Positions 20,737 through 33,800 of a stretch of DNA of 64,000 bases are shown one piece after another (the first letter of the stretch is position 1; each line of letters starts with the position of its first letter). A program made the position numbers and the translations under genes. Origin of the DNA: Strigamia acuminata. Its lineage: Eukaryota; Arthropoda; Chilopoda; Geophilomorpha; Linotaeniidae. The DNA is taken from positions 3,249,605-3,313,604 of the forward strand of contig OX442321.1 in NCBI GenBank assembly GCA_949358305.1, in the 5' to 3' direction. Under the pieces are notes generated by a model that worked only from the letters and a program-made list of their open reading frames with translations, did not search any database and was not told where the DNA came from.

Positions 20737-22127
20737 TCTGTTGGTCCAAGTCGTCCACTTATTGGTTTGCAATTGAATATTATCGCGAATCAAACTCCCA
20801 ACCGCTCCAAACAGAGAACTGGCAGGTATAAAAGCTCAAGCTCCACCTTGCGTGACGCCACAACAACTGCAAACGAGTTAAAAAGTGCCTTGAGCACTCG
20901 GGGGGACGTTGCATAATTTTTTTGCTTTCCAACTTCCACGTTTCCACACATAACCTTACTAATAACTTAACGGAATTCCGTGCATTACGTTTATTTTAAT
21001 CGGATTTGCAATCACATTAAGTCGAATGACTAACAGAATCAATTCAGGGCCATGTTTGTTTTGCTTTTAACTCTTCTTAATGACAATTAATTAAGAATTA
21101 AACGTTTAAACCGATTAATGGTTGTTTTTCGACTGTATTTGTGTTTGAATTTGACCCATTTTGGTGATTTTTCGTTGTTTTTGGTACAAATTTGGTGGAT
21201 TTTGACCCATTTTGGTGGTTTTTCGTTGTTTTTGGCAAAAATTTGGTGGATTTTGACTCATTTTGGTGATTTTTCGTTGTTTTTGGCACAAATTTGGTGG
21301 ATTTTGACCCATTTTGGTGGTTTTTTGTTGTTTTTGTCACAAATTTGGTGGATTTTGATCCATTTTGTTGGTTTTTCGTTGTTTTTGGCACAAATTTGGT
21401 GGGTTTTGTATGTTTAAAGGGATTGATATTGTGTTTTTTTAGTTTATTTGTGAAAATTCGACTCGATTTGGTGTTTTTTTTAAGTTTTTTATTTTTTTTA
21501 TTAATTTTGATGGAAATTTGGTGAATTGTTTTAGTGAGGAAAATTAAATTAAAGTTGGAAATTTAAGAGAGATGTTTGTTTTGCTTTTGTTTGTATAATT
21601 AATGAAGATTTTAATTTAGAAAGCTGAAAAAATAATAATGGGAAAGGGAAGAGTTTAATGTTTTAATGTTTTTTTCTTTTATGTTTTAATATTAAAAGCT
21701 TTTATTTTTATTTTTATTTTTTTTTTTTAATTTTGTTTTTTTTAAATTTAAAAAATAAAAATGAAATAAATAAATAAAAATTCAGTTTGATAACATCTTT
21801 ATTTGACATTTCCAATGTACACACACTCAATTAAATCGAGTATTGTCCAATATAAAATCATTCTAGTATAAAAAATATAAAACAAACAAAAATATTCTCA
21901 AATTTTACATAAAAATGAAAAAATTAAAGAAAAGAAAAATGAATAAAAATATATGAAAAAATATGAAAAAAAATGTAAAAAATAAAATAATTTCTATAAA
22001 AATGTGGACAAACTTGAAAAAATATGAAAAAATATGAAGAAACTTGAAAATATTTGAAAAATCCTAAATAAAAAAAACGTGAAAAAAGTGAAATTTATTT
22101 ATTTATTTGCTCATTCCACTCGAAAAA
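20737..22127. repeat. Spacer with about 57-bp tandem repeat (21140-21420)
   Basis: About five copies of a unit containing TTTTTCGTTGTTTTTGGCAC, AAATTTGGTGGATTTTGACC and CATTTTGGTGG lie at 21140-21420. Because the unit stays free of stops, open frames appear on both strands; they look like repeat artefacts. The remainder is AT-rich with no gene seen. AATAAA-type signals for gene E lie just below 22107 on the - strand. Confidence 0.75.
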
Positions 22128-25100
22128 TTACAAATAATTCGCCAAAATGACAACCGCACTGCCCACAATTACTTGAGTCATAAGTGGCAGGTGTTTCACC
22201 GTATTTCCTCCATTGCAAGCATCCCCAAAACACCGACAATTGAACTCCCCAGACGGCGTTGTCATGCACATTTGACCCTCGACCTGATTGAAATCCTGCA
22301 TGGCGCAATCTCGCACAACGTGATAAGTCCCGTCCCCGACTGAAAACACAAAAACACATGTCAACAACGCGTGAAAAATGGCACAAACAAACAAAAGACA
22401 CGACCCAAACACCAAACATTAGGCCTAATTTCTATATTTCAATACAAACAATAACACTCTCGCGCCATCTGGTGAGGAAAAGGCTCAACTCACTTCTTTT
22501 CGTTTCCTTCTTGCACATGTTTGATCTGGTGAACTGTGCAAACAGTCTTGCATCACAATTAACCATCGGAACATTTACTGGGAAAAATGGATCACCACAT
22601 GATGGATCATGCCTGGAATTACACACATAACACCTCACGGCATCACCTAGCGAAGGAAAAATTAAAAAAATTAGACAAAAATAAAGAAATAAATAATTGA
22701 GAAAAGCTCGAAAGACATTACGCTAATCAGATAATGATGATAATCACCGATAATCTGCCACAAATTGAGATTATTATCTACTTGAGTGTCTACCATGTCA
22801 TGAGATTTAGATTTTCTCTCTTATTTCATGCTATTCACTCAAGGTCAGTGGGGTAAGTCATTGTTTGTGACTTAGAAAAGGTGGAATGGGTTTGTCCTTC
22901 TATTCGTATGACCAATACGTCGATTATAAACGGGGAAATGACCTTAGAAAATGTTTTATTTAATCAAAAATTAGTTTTATGGGGGACAAAGAAGTTTATT
23001 TTAAATTTTTTCGTTTTTTTTTGGGAATAGATTTCAATCTCGGTCAGTGGGGTTTTAATAAAAGGCGAGTTATGCCTTTCTATTCCGTACGAGAAATGTG
23101 TCGATTATAATTCATAAACGGGGAAATGATCTTAGAAAATGTTTAATATTCCAAAATTAGTTTTCTATGAGTCAAAGAAATTTATTTTTTTATTTTTTCG
23201 TTTTTCTTTTTGGAGTATATTACGGTCTCGGTTAGTGGGGTTTTAATAAAAGGCGATTTAGGCGATCGTCTTTACCCGTCCATTCCGTACGACAAATCTC
23301 GATTATAACTCAGAAACAGGAAAATAATCTTAGAAAATGTTAAATCTCTTCTAAAATTAATCAAAAAAGTTAATTTTTAATTCTCTCGTTCTCTTTTGGG
23401 AAATGATTTCGGTCTCGGTCAGTGGGGTTTTAATAAAAGGCGAACTATCCGATTCGTCTTTGTCCTTCAATTCTCTACGACAAATACGTCGATTAAAATT
23501 CATAAACCGGGAAATGACCTTAAAAAATTCATAATTTATTCAAAAATATCTTTCTGCGAGTCAAATACATTCATTTCTCATTTTTTTCCTTTTTCTTTTG
23601 ACAGTGTATTTCGGTCTCAGTCAGTGGGGTTTTAATAAAAGACGAGTTATGCGATCGCCGTTGAAGCGGAACTGTATTGTCTAATAACGAGAACAGGAAG
23701 CAGATCTTCGTTTTGCTTGTTGCGCCGACTATTTCTTCTTCGTTTCGTCTTATTATTTCACACCCACACACTCTTCCAGCGGCGTGAAATGAATATTAAA
23801 CGGAAACAACACTTGACATCAGCAAGAGGTTGTTAATTAAGAAACTTTTTGAGGCATTAGTCATCCGGAATGAAGACTAATCAGATTTAATTTCAAGAGT
23901 TTATGCGAGAGAAAAGATTAAGTTAAGAGGAAAAGTGGATTTAAATTGGAGATATTTATTGTTGCAGAACAAAATGTTTGACCCTAATTACGGCTTTATC
24001 TTCTTTAATGTTGTAAAGAAATCGTTTTCTTAATTCTTTAGTCCGTTTTTCTCCTTTTGTATCCTCTATTCAAGAATCAGACGGGGTTGTTGATATTAAA
24101 GGCAATGTTTTACTCCCACTGGGCGTAGATGTGTGTCAGAAATGGAAATGGGCTGTACAGATGCTCTCCACGTGCCTTTGTGCTCCTAAATGTGCATTTC
24201 TGCACCTAAATATGCATTTGTGCTTCTAAATGTGCATTAATGCTCCTAAATGTGCATTAATGCTCCTAAATGTGCATTAATGCTCCTAAATGTGCATTAA
24301 TACTCCTGATTGATGTGCATTTTACTTATACATATGCATTTTTGCTCCTAAATGTGCATTTCTGCACCTAAATATGCATTTGTGCTCCTAAATGTGCATC
24401 AATGCTCCTAAATGTGCATTGATGCTCCTAATTGATGTGCATTTTACTCATACATGTGCATTTTTGCTCCTAAATGTGCAATTTGGCTCCTAAATGTGCA
24501 ATTTGGCTCCTAAATGTGCAATTTGGCTCCTAAATGTGCAATTTGGCTCCTAAATGTGCAATTTGGCTCCTAAATGTGCAATTTGGCTCCTAAATGTGCA
24601 ATTTGGCCCCTAAATGTGCAATTTGGCTCCTAAATGTGCAATTTGGCTACTAAGTGTGCAATTTGGCCCCTAAACTGTGCAATTTGGCTCCTAAATGTAT
24701 AATTTGGCTCCTAAATGTGTAATTTGGTTCCTAAATGTATAATTTGGCTCCTAAATGTGTAATTTGGTTCCTAAATATGCATTTCTGTTTCTAAATATGC
24801 AATTTGGCTCCTAAATATGCATTTTTTGCTCCTAAATATACATTTTTGCTCCTAAATATGCAATTTTACTCCGAAATATGCATTTTGGCTCCTAAATGTG
24901 CATTTTTGCTCTTAAATATGCATTTTTGCTCTTAAATATGCTCTTTGACTCCTAAATCTGCATTTTGACTCTTAAATCTGCATTTTTTGCTCCCATATGT
25001 AAATTTTACATCTAAAATGCACTACTTTAAATGTAAACATGCATTTCCAAACCTGAAACTTAATCCCTTTACCTATACTCCATTCCAATTAGAAAACTTC

Positions 25101-25459
25101 AAAATTCTAATTAAAACCCATTTAAAATGTTGACGTTCAGATTAGCAAAAGATCCTCGTACGACAACAACCGTTGGTTACAAATTTATCTACATTTGACT
25201 AAAAATAATACCAAACTAATAAACATAAATTCCAATAATCTTATCAACCGACGCAACATAAATTCAACCATTCAATCCACCACAACGCTTCAACCAAACC
25301 TTTATCTCGCCCCCAAATCCACCCGAAATCCATAAAATAAAATTCCCCAAAAATAAATAAACAAACAAACAAACAAATAAATAAAAATCACTTACCTTCG
25401 AGCACAAAATCGGAGCTCAAAAACACAAACAAAACCAAAACCTTGCAGGAAACTCTCAT
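22128..25459 (-). CDS. Ly6/uPAR three-finger protein E, GPI-anchored
   Basis: Exons are 25396-25459, 22494-22646 and 22128-22339 (142 residues). Signal exon MRVSCKVLVLFVFLSS. The domain has CYVCNSRHDPSCGDPF, the arthropod-type first finger, then SNMCKKETKR, GDGTYHVVRDC and CRCFGDACNGG. The last 20 residues are hydrophobic (LMTQVIVGSAVVILANYL), consistent with GPI anchoring. Intron 1 is 2.7 kb and holds two unrelated tandem arrays. Intron phases are 1 and 1. AATAAA motifs follow within 35 bases of the stop codon on the - strand. Confidence 0.88.
22842..23655. repeat. About 190-bp tandem repeat in intron 1 of Ly6 gene E
   Basis: Each unit starts with GGTCAGTGGGGTTTTAATAAAAGGCGA and contains CATTCCGTACGACAAAT, GTCGATTATAA and GGAAATGACCTTAGAAAATGTT. 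Starts fall near 22842, 23043, 23230, 23417 and 23619, giving four full units and a partial fifth. The unit is far longer than the other repeats in the cluster. Confidence 0.8.
24170..25020. repeat. About 20-bp minisatellite, CTCCTAAATGTGCAATTTGG type
   Basis: Roughly forty copies of CTCCTAAATGTGCATT or CTCCTAAATGTGCAATTTGG run head to tail. The central block (24470-24700) is almost homogeneous, suggesting recent expansion, while both edges are more diverged. It lies in intron 1 of gene E. Confidence 0.88.
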
Positions 25460-26369
25460 CGTCACGAAAAATATAATATTTAGGCCTATTTCGCTTTTGT
25501 GCGCTCAAAAAGCGAATGCTTTGTGGGTTTTCCTGGAGAAATTAAGTGCTCCTGAGCTGACCCTCACACTGTGCAACCCTCCTGGCCATGTGATACATCG
25601 TAAGTTAAGGACTAGTGCCCCACTATAGTTTGGATTCTTATAACGTCAAAAGACGTGACATGCGCAGTAGGAATTTTAAGGAAAGTTTGTGCGAGAATTA
25701 TTACACTTTTTCTCACCGCCCCATTGCTGGAGGCCAAATATTTATCAGATCCACGCGAGAAAAAAATAAGATTACTCGTTCCGGTTGGTTAGTTTGGGTT
25801 AGTTGACTCGGTGATTATGTGTGAGGAATAGGCGAATAGGCTTAAACATGGGCGCAGCCATCTTGGAATTTCGGTTTGATTTCGGGTTTTTGAGGGAAAT
25901 AAATTATTTTGGGGGGTTTGGGTTTGTTTTTGAAGTGATTTTACGTGGTAGAATGAGGAATAAGAAGTTTTAATGGTTGTGTTTGTTTTATTTTCTTTTG
26001 TTACAATTGTTCTAGGAACGATTTGCAATGTGGGAAATGACGGCTATTGTCTTGCAAGTGAAAGAAAATGAAATAAACTTTTAGTCCGTTCATTGATCTA
26101 ATTTTTTTTTTTTTTTTTTTTTTTTTATATTTGTTTCTTTGTTGGTTTTTTATTTTTTGAGTTTATTAGTTTTGAGTAGTTGGAAAAAAAATGTGTAAAT
26201 GTGGCATCAAATGTTTAGGAGATTTCAATTATTAAAGAGGAGAATGTTTACTGAAGTGTTGAAGAGTGTAACTTTTAAAGCAAATGTATTTAAAATTGCA
26301 TGTGTTGGCGTGCAAATAGTGAATTTTGTCAGGAGAAAGAATGCATTTTTTAGACTTTAAAAAATTGTT
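25460..26369. other. Upstream region of Ly6 gene E
   Basis: This 910-bp stretch upstream of the gene E start codon contains a near-copy of the palindrome TTAGGCCTAA (25480) and a 26-base poly-T tract near 26102. I see no gene or repeat array. Confidence 0.45.
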
Positions 26370-27170
26370 TTTTCAATTATGAAATATGGATTTCGACCCT
26401 TAAAAAAAGGATTTCACGCTTTAAAATGCATTTTCACACATATAAACTGCAATTTTACACTTAAAAATGCATTTTTACACATGCAAAGTGTATTTTTACA
26501 CATGCAAAGTGTATTTTTACACGTAAAAAGTGTATTTTTACACCCGCAAAGTGTATTTTTACACATGCAAAGTGTATTTTTACACATGCAAAGTGTATTT
26601 TTACACATGCAAAGTGTATTTTTAAACTTAAAAATGCATTTTTACACATGCAAAGTGTATTTTTATACATGAAAAGTGTATTTTTACACTTAAAAATGCA
26701 TTTTTACACATGCAAAGTGTATTTTTATACATGAAAAGTGTATTTTTACACATGCAAAGTGTATTTTTACACTTAAAAATGCATTTTTAGACATGCAAAG
26801 TGTATTTTTATACATTAAAAGTGTATTTTTACACATGAAAAGTGTATTTTTACACATGCAAAGTGTATTTTTACACATGCAAAGTGTATTTTTACACAAA
26901 AAAATGCATCTCTACAAATTAGATCATATTTACACATAAATAGTGCGTTTTTACACATAAATAGTGCGTTTTTACACATAAATAGTGCGTTTTTACACAT
27001 AAATAGTGCGTTTTTACACATAAATAGTGCGTTTTTACACATAAATAGTGCGTTTTTACACATAAATAGTGCGTTTTTACACATAAATAGTGCGATTTTA
27101 CGGTTTTTACACATAAATAGTGCATTTCACACATAAACAGTGCATTTTTACACACAAAAACTCTATCTTC
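26370..27170. repeat. 22-bp minisatellites, TTTTTACACATG/TAAATAGTGCG
   Basis: Two related arrays abut. The first (about 26440-26900) uses TTTTTACACATGCAAAGTGTA; the second (about 26930-27160) uses TTTTTACACATAAATAGTGCG, with at least eight nearly identical copies. The second monomer recurs at 34890-35480 inside gene F. Both lie between genes E and F. Confidence 0.88.
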
Positions 27171-28005
27171 ACTCCAAAAGTGAATTTTCCAACTGCAAAC
27201 CTCATTTTTTTCCCGCTACCCACTATACTTAAACATTTAATTTTATTTTTTCAAAAAATTAATATTTCAAATCTAACGTGACCATTCCGCAGTGTTATTA
27301 GCGGACCTGAATCGTGAAAACAAGTTCCTGCGAACAAAATTACGATGTTCTCCTCACAATATTGCCCCTAAATCCCCCCCCCCCGTCTTTTTTCCTCTTC
27401 CCTGCAAAACACCGCTTTAATCCCATCAATAATAAACAACACCAAAGTGCCAGTTATCAGCGCTATTAGTGCAAACAACTGATTTATACGACACAAACGC
27501 GCTAATCTACGAAAAAGACATTTTGCAATTTCTCAAACTTAATATCAACTGATTTTTTATTTCATTTTCATTTTTTTATTTTTTTTATTTTTTTATCTTT
27601 TGAATATTTTTTATTATTTTACATTTTTCATTTCATTTCGTTTATTACTTTTTTTTAGTTGTTATACATAAAAGTACAAAACATGCATTCTTCATTTCCT
27701 TTTAATATCAAATTGCAAACGGCAAAAAAGAAGAATAACAATTTTTTTTTTGTAAACCGGAAGTGACGTCACTCCTGCCATTATTAAAAACAGACAATGA
27801 TGAACTACTATCACCTTGTGACATCGAAAACGGATTCAAACTGGTTCGAATGGAATTCAAGGCAACAAATGAGTCAAATAGGCAAATATAATGTCGTTGG
27901 AAAATTGAAATGTCATATGGATTAATTGTTTTTTTTTGTTCTTCTTGCAGTGAGTAAATGAATATTGTGCAATCTCGCGTTGATTTGTCAGATTTGTCGT
28001 GAGAA
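27171..28005. other. Spacer with an ETS/CRE-like site
   Basis: No gene seen. CCGGAAGTGACGTCA at 27757-27771 matches a combined ETS and CRE binding sequence; the same string occurs in the gypsy LTR at 53612-53626. A run of 11 C lies near 27374. Confidence 0.4.
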
Positions 28006-28860
28006 CGGCATTTTTATGCTCTAAAAATGAAGTTTTGACACAAAAAATGCATTTTTCGGTCTAAAAAATCGGGATTTTGTCGTAAAAATTGCATTTTTGA
28101 ATCTAAAAACAGCATTTTTCTGCATAAAAATGCAGTTTTGTCATAAAAAAAGTATTTTCTGCTCGAAAAAAGCTGTTTTTCATTTTAGCATTTAAAAAAA
28201 CACTTTCTATATTTTTACTTTCACGAACCAAATTCCAGCACACAAAAACAGTTTTTTAACATGCATAAAAAGCATTTTGCACTTTAAAACAGCATTTTTG
28301 CACCTAAAAACAGCATTTTTGCATCTAAAAACAGCATTTTTGCACATAAAAACAGCATTTTTGCACCAAAAACAGCATTTTTGTACTTAAAACAGCATTT
28401 TTGCACCTAAAAACAGCATTTTTGCACCTAAAAACAGCATTTTTGCACCTAAAAACAGCATTTTTGCACCTAAAAACAGCATTTTTGCACATAAAAGTAT
28501 TTTCTACTCGAAAAAAGCAGTTTTGCAATTTTGTCATAGAAAATTTCATTTTAGCATTTAAAAAACACACTTGCATTTTTACTTTAATGAACCAAATTCC
28601 AGCGCACAAAAACAGCATTTTAACATGCCAAAACAGCATTTTACCATGCCAAAACAGCATTTTAACATGCCAAAACAGCATTTTAACATGCCAATACAGC
28701 ATATTGCACAGAAAAACAGCATTTTAACACCCAAAAACAGCATTTTTGCACCTAAAAACAGCATTTTTGCGCCTAAAAACAGCATTTTTGCACATAAAAA
28801 CCCCATCTTCGCACGTAAAAACGTTATTTTTTTCACTTAAAAGCATTCCAAATGTGTTTA
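28006..28860. repeat. 21-22-bp minisatellite, AAAAACAGCATTTTTGCACC type
   Basis: About thirty units of AAAAACAGCATTTTTGCACCT with variants (CATGCC, CACATA) occur in two blocks, separated and flanked by a repeated non-unit tract with ACTCGAAAAAAGC and CATTTAAAAAACAC (near 28160 and 28507). The duplicated interruption shows that a larger segment was copied. Confidence 0.85.
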
Positions 28861-29955
28861 AAAATTCTTCAAAGCTTTACCAACGTGTCACATCAGACGC
28901 ATCAATCTGACGCCATGACTACGACAAAGCCTATTTCCCCGCCAGATTTTCAAAATGCACGCATAATACATGAACTGTCACTGCTTAGTTTCTCGAATTT
29001 ACGCCGGAAAGTACATTTTATATAATCCCTTCCCTTCCCTTTCTCGTCTGCGAAACCCACGCCTTAGCGACACCAAGCCCCACTATCGCCAACAGCCAAA
29101 CACTTCATTACGTCCTGTCAATTTACGTCAAAACAACGAAATTCGTCCCCGCCACGACCTAAAATCCTTTTAGAACCTAAACCCACGGCTTTAAGTATCC
29201 CGTCGAACGATACATTTTCACATTTTAACTCGCAGGCGCAATCAGCGGAGCAAAAACCACCAAACTAAGCAAATAGCATTAGGCCTAAATAACGTCGGCG
29301 TGTTTGACTAGTGTCAGTCGCATGAACTTCTGACTCCGCTCATCGACTTTCTCGTCGCTTTAATGCCGTTTCAGCGATGCACACGAAGATTTCCTATTGA
29401 AATTACATCAAATATGAATTTCAATCACATTTCCGCTCCTGCTCCCCGGAAATGAAAATGAAAACGTCGAAAAAATGACGAATATTTTTATTTTTGTTTA
29501 TTTTTAGTACTGGAATTTGTCCCTAGGTGGGCGATGTCGTTTCAATTGCATCATACGATGAATCCGAAGACCCTCAATTTAATCTGTTGTTGGTCCAGGT
29601 CGCCGAAAGCACTTTTCAATGATTGGCAGTGGCAAAAATACAAATATTACAATAAAAGTGTAAAACATGCGCAGATTTGAATGTAAAAATGTCCACAAAA
29701 TGTGTGAAGTGAATAATATTTTTTTAGATGAATAAAAGAAAGAAGAAAGAAGTCTCAATCATGTGAATGTGATATAAGAAGAGCTTTGTTTTATCTTTGT
29801 ATATAAATAAATATTAAATGACGTGTTGGGATTCGTGGAAATGCTTTTTTGGGTGCGGAAATGTTGAGATTGCATTTATGAGCAAGTTTTAGGTGTGAAA
29901 TGCATCGTGCTTGTGCACAAAAGCATTTAAAGGTGCAATAGTGAGTTTTTTGGAC
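28861..29955. other. Spacer without recognisable genes
   Basis: Contains one exact TTAGGCCTAA (29279-29288) and short frames without domains. No splice-compatible Ly6 exon was found here. Confidence 0.5.
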
Positions 29956-30540
29956 ACATTTTAGTGCAAAAATCTGCTCAATTATATTTTTTGGTGCAAA
30001 AATCTGCTGAAATATATTTTTTAGTGCAAAAATCTGCTCAATTATATTTTTTAGTGCAAAAATCCGCTGAAATATATTTTTTAGTGCAAAAATCCGCTGA
30101 AATATATTTTTTAGTGCAAAAATCTGCTCAATTATATTTTTTAGTGCAAAATTCTGCTCAATTATATTTTTTAGTGCAAAAATCTGCTCAATTATATTTT
30201 TTAGTGCAAAAATCTGCTCAATTATATTTTTTAGTGCAAAAATCTGCTGAAATATATTTTTTGGTGCAAAAATCTGCAAAAATGTATTTTTTTTATGCAA
30301 AAATCTGCAAAAATGTATTTTTTTTATGCAAAAATCTGGAAAAATGTATTTTTTTTTATGCAAAAATCTGGAAAAATGTATTTTTTTTATGCAAAAATCT
30401 GCAAAAATGTATTTTTTTTTATGCAAAAATCTGGAAAAATGTATTTTTTTTATGCAAAAATGTATTTTTTTTATGCAAAAATCTGCAAAAATGCATTTTT
30501 ATGTACAAAAATGCATTTTTATTCGTAAAAACAAGTTTCA
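29956..30540. repeat. 30-bp minisatellite, GTGCAAAAATCTGCTCAATT type
   Basis: About ten 30-bp units (GTGCAAAAATCTGCTCAATT plus ATATTTTTTA) give way to a 28-32-bp variant with ATGCAAAAATCTGGAAAAATG. The first block's period is divisible by three and its unit lacks stops, so frames of over 200 codons are open on both strands. I regard these as artefacts. Confidence 0.88.
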
Positions 30541-30825
30541 AGTGCACAAAATTGCATAAAAGCATTTCAACACTGCAAAAACACTTTAAACTGCCTCTTT
30601 ACACCACTCACTGACCAAATCCACCTAAAAAGAAAAACGTGCACCCTGGGACAACATCACACCCAATAAAACCTTTCTTCAACTGTCTCCTTAAAACCAC
30701 AAAACCCACACATAAAAAAAAAACACTCAAACAACCTCAAAAATCCAAAAAACCAATTTTATATCACTCCAAAAACATTCAACAACCTACAAACAAGAAT
30801 AATAACAATAAAAATCCCCCAAAAA

Positions 30826-33800
30826 TCATCGCACCACCACAAAATTCACAACCACAAAAACCAAGCAAAAAACCGTCACCAAACGACCGTTGTACGCCAC
30901 GGCCGAATTACACGAATCATGAGTACAGTCACAATATTCCGTAAACACATCGTACGTCCCCGCCTGCTTGTGACACGACTTTCGCGGATCCGTCACGCCT
31001 AAATGGCCGCACAAACGAATCGTGCGCGTTTTCCCTTTAACTGCAATAACAATAAGCCTCGTTAGAGAAATAGGGTTAATAAAACTCTCCGCTTTGATTG
31101 AGTGTTGAATTATTCATCAAGCCTAAGCGGAACAACAACGAGATTCAATTTTTTTCCTCCCAACATCCAGAATAACACCCGGTCTGCTAATTAAGGCGGA
31201 TAATGAAACCAAACGACGAAAACTAAAACCTGGCGCGAGTCGTTGCTGTTCCGTCGCTTTAGCCTCGCTTTCGCCCCGCTTAGGCCTCGCTTAGGCCTCG
31301 CTTACTTTTTTGCACGAGTTTCCTGCACACGAACTCCTCGGCGAAGGGAAAACGATGAGTGCAGTTGGTAATCGAGAACGTCTTCTCCGTGAATGGGTCG
31401 CTACACCTCCAGTCGTACCACGAATTGCATTCCCAGCACTGGAAACACGACGCTGTTTGTGGGAAATATAAACAAATGAACGTCATTTTGAGAAAAATGG
31501 CGGATGGTTTTGTGTTTTTTGTTAATGGGGAATTATTGTTTTTTGTTTTTGTTTCGGCGATTTATGTAAGCGGGAATGGTTCAAATTAATCCTTCGGGGA
31601 AATCGAAGCTTTTGCTCGCAACATAAATCTTTTTGGTCGGTATGTGTAAGCTTATCGTGGGCTAGGAAACGTCGAATGAGCAGAACTGAATTTATTTACT
31701 TCTGATAATGGTCTGTGAGATTAGAGCGTAGTAAGCGGGAGTGGCTGTAAAAACTTTTCCAATTGTGCTCATCAGTCAGGTCAAAAAGCGGTTAAATCGC
31801 ACACAAGTAAGTAAAAATCACATAAAACCTTGTAAGAACAAGTCAAAATAAGTCAAAATAAATATAAATAACCTAAAAACAAGTGAGAACCACCTAAAAA
31901 CAAGTAAAAGCCATGTAAAGACACATAAAAATCATCTAATATCAAGTGAAAATTACCTAAATCAAGTGAAAGATCACCTCAATCAAGTGAAAATCACCTA
32001 ATATCAAGTGATAATCACCTAATATCAAAGGAAAATCACCTAATATCAAGTGAAAATCACCTAAATCAAGTGAAAATCACATAATTTCATGTGAAAATCA
32101 CCTAAATCAAGTGAAAATCACCTAATATCAAGTAAAAATTTCCTAAATCAAGTGAAAATCACCTAATATCAAGTAAAAATTTTCTAAATCAAGTGAAAAT
32201 CACCACAATCAAGTGAAAATCACCAAAATCAAGTGAAAATCACCTAAATCAAGTGAAAATTACCTAAATCAAGTGAGAATCACCTAATATCAAGTAAAAA
32301 TCACCTAATATCAAGTGATAATCACCTAATTTCAAGTGATAATCACCTAATATCAAGTGATAATCACCTAATATCAAGTGATAATTACCTAATATTAAGT
32401 GAAAATCACTTAAATCAAGTGAAAATCACTTAAATCAAATGAAAATCACCTAAATCAAGTGAAAATCACCTAAATCAAGTGAAAATCACCTAACATCAAG
32501 TGATAATCACCTAATATTAAGTGAAAATCACCTAAATCAAGTAAAAATTACCTCAATCAAGTGAAAATCACCTAAATCAAGTAAAAATCACCTCAATCAA
32601 GTGAAAATCAAGTGAAAATCACCTAACATCAAGTGATAATCACCTAATATCAAGTGAAAATCACCTAATATCAAGTGAAAATCACCTAATATCAAGTGAA
32701 AATCACCTAATATCAAGTGAAAATCACCTAATATCAAGTGAAAATCACCTAAATCAAGTGAAAATCACCTAAATCAAGTGAAAATCACCTAATTTCATGT
32801 GAAAATCACCTAAATCAAGTGAAAATCACCTAATATCAAGTAAAAATCACCTAAATCAAGTGAAAATCACCTAAATCAAGTGAAAATCACCTAACATCAA
32901 GTGATAATCACCTAATATTAAGTGAAAATCACCTAAATCAAGTAAAAATCACCTCAATCAAGTGAAAATCACCTAAATCAAGTGAAAATCACCTAAATCA
33001 AGTGAAAATTACCTAAATCAAGTGAGAATCATCTAATATCAAGTAAAAATCACCTAATATCATGTGAAAATTTCCTAATATCATGTGATAATCACCTAAA
33101 ACAAGTAAAAGCAAATAAAAGCATTCACTTTCTGTTTGAATAAACAGTTTACATTTTCGTTTTTGGGATTTCACAAATAAATGGCAATTAAAATCCCTTC
33201 ATTTGCACCCAATTAACTAATTACAACCCACTTCTAGACTTCTTCAACACAATTGTGCTTCTCCTCACATCCATTCGGTGGTGGATGCTTCACCTTTCTC
33301 AACCATTTCAAAACAACCGAACTTCGCCCTTTGTTCCACCAGCCATCTTGGTACAACTAAAACCAGATGGCATAAACCGCCTCACCGTGTTTCCGACGAA
33401 AAGAACCGAAAACTTTAATCCTAATTTAAGTAAACGAGTTGAAAATCAGAACGAGCTCTAAGCCAATCATCAAATAAAGCAAATTAAAACACTAATTAAG
33501 ACCCGGGAAGCACATTTTTCTTTGTCTTCCAAAATTGCTAATTTTATACAAATAAAAATTCGAAAAAATAATAAAAAAAATAATAAAAAAATATAAAAAA
33601 ATTCTCCAAAGTGTGCACTTTTAAAATTGCCTTTCATTTAATAGGTGTGTTAGGGTAGCAATAGATGTCATGCAAACTCAGCAATATTTGCGTGTTTCCT
33701 TATTAGAGAAAGTGATTGATCGATAAGAACTCGGCCCAGGCGTGTGTGTTCGAGTAGGTTAAGACAATTTGAGAAGGAAAAGGAGAGAGAGAGAGGGAAA

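Noticed and set aside
24170-25020. CRISPR-like regular array
   Set aside because: Units are contiguous with no unique spacers, and the region is eukaryotic intron DNA; it is a minisatellite.
29791-30614. Open frames over 200 codons on both strands
   Set aside because: They consist only of a 30-bp tandem unit without stops; no domain, signal or exon context.
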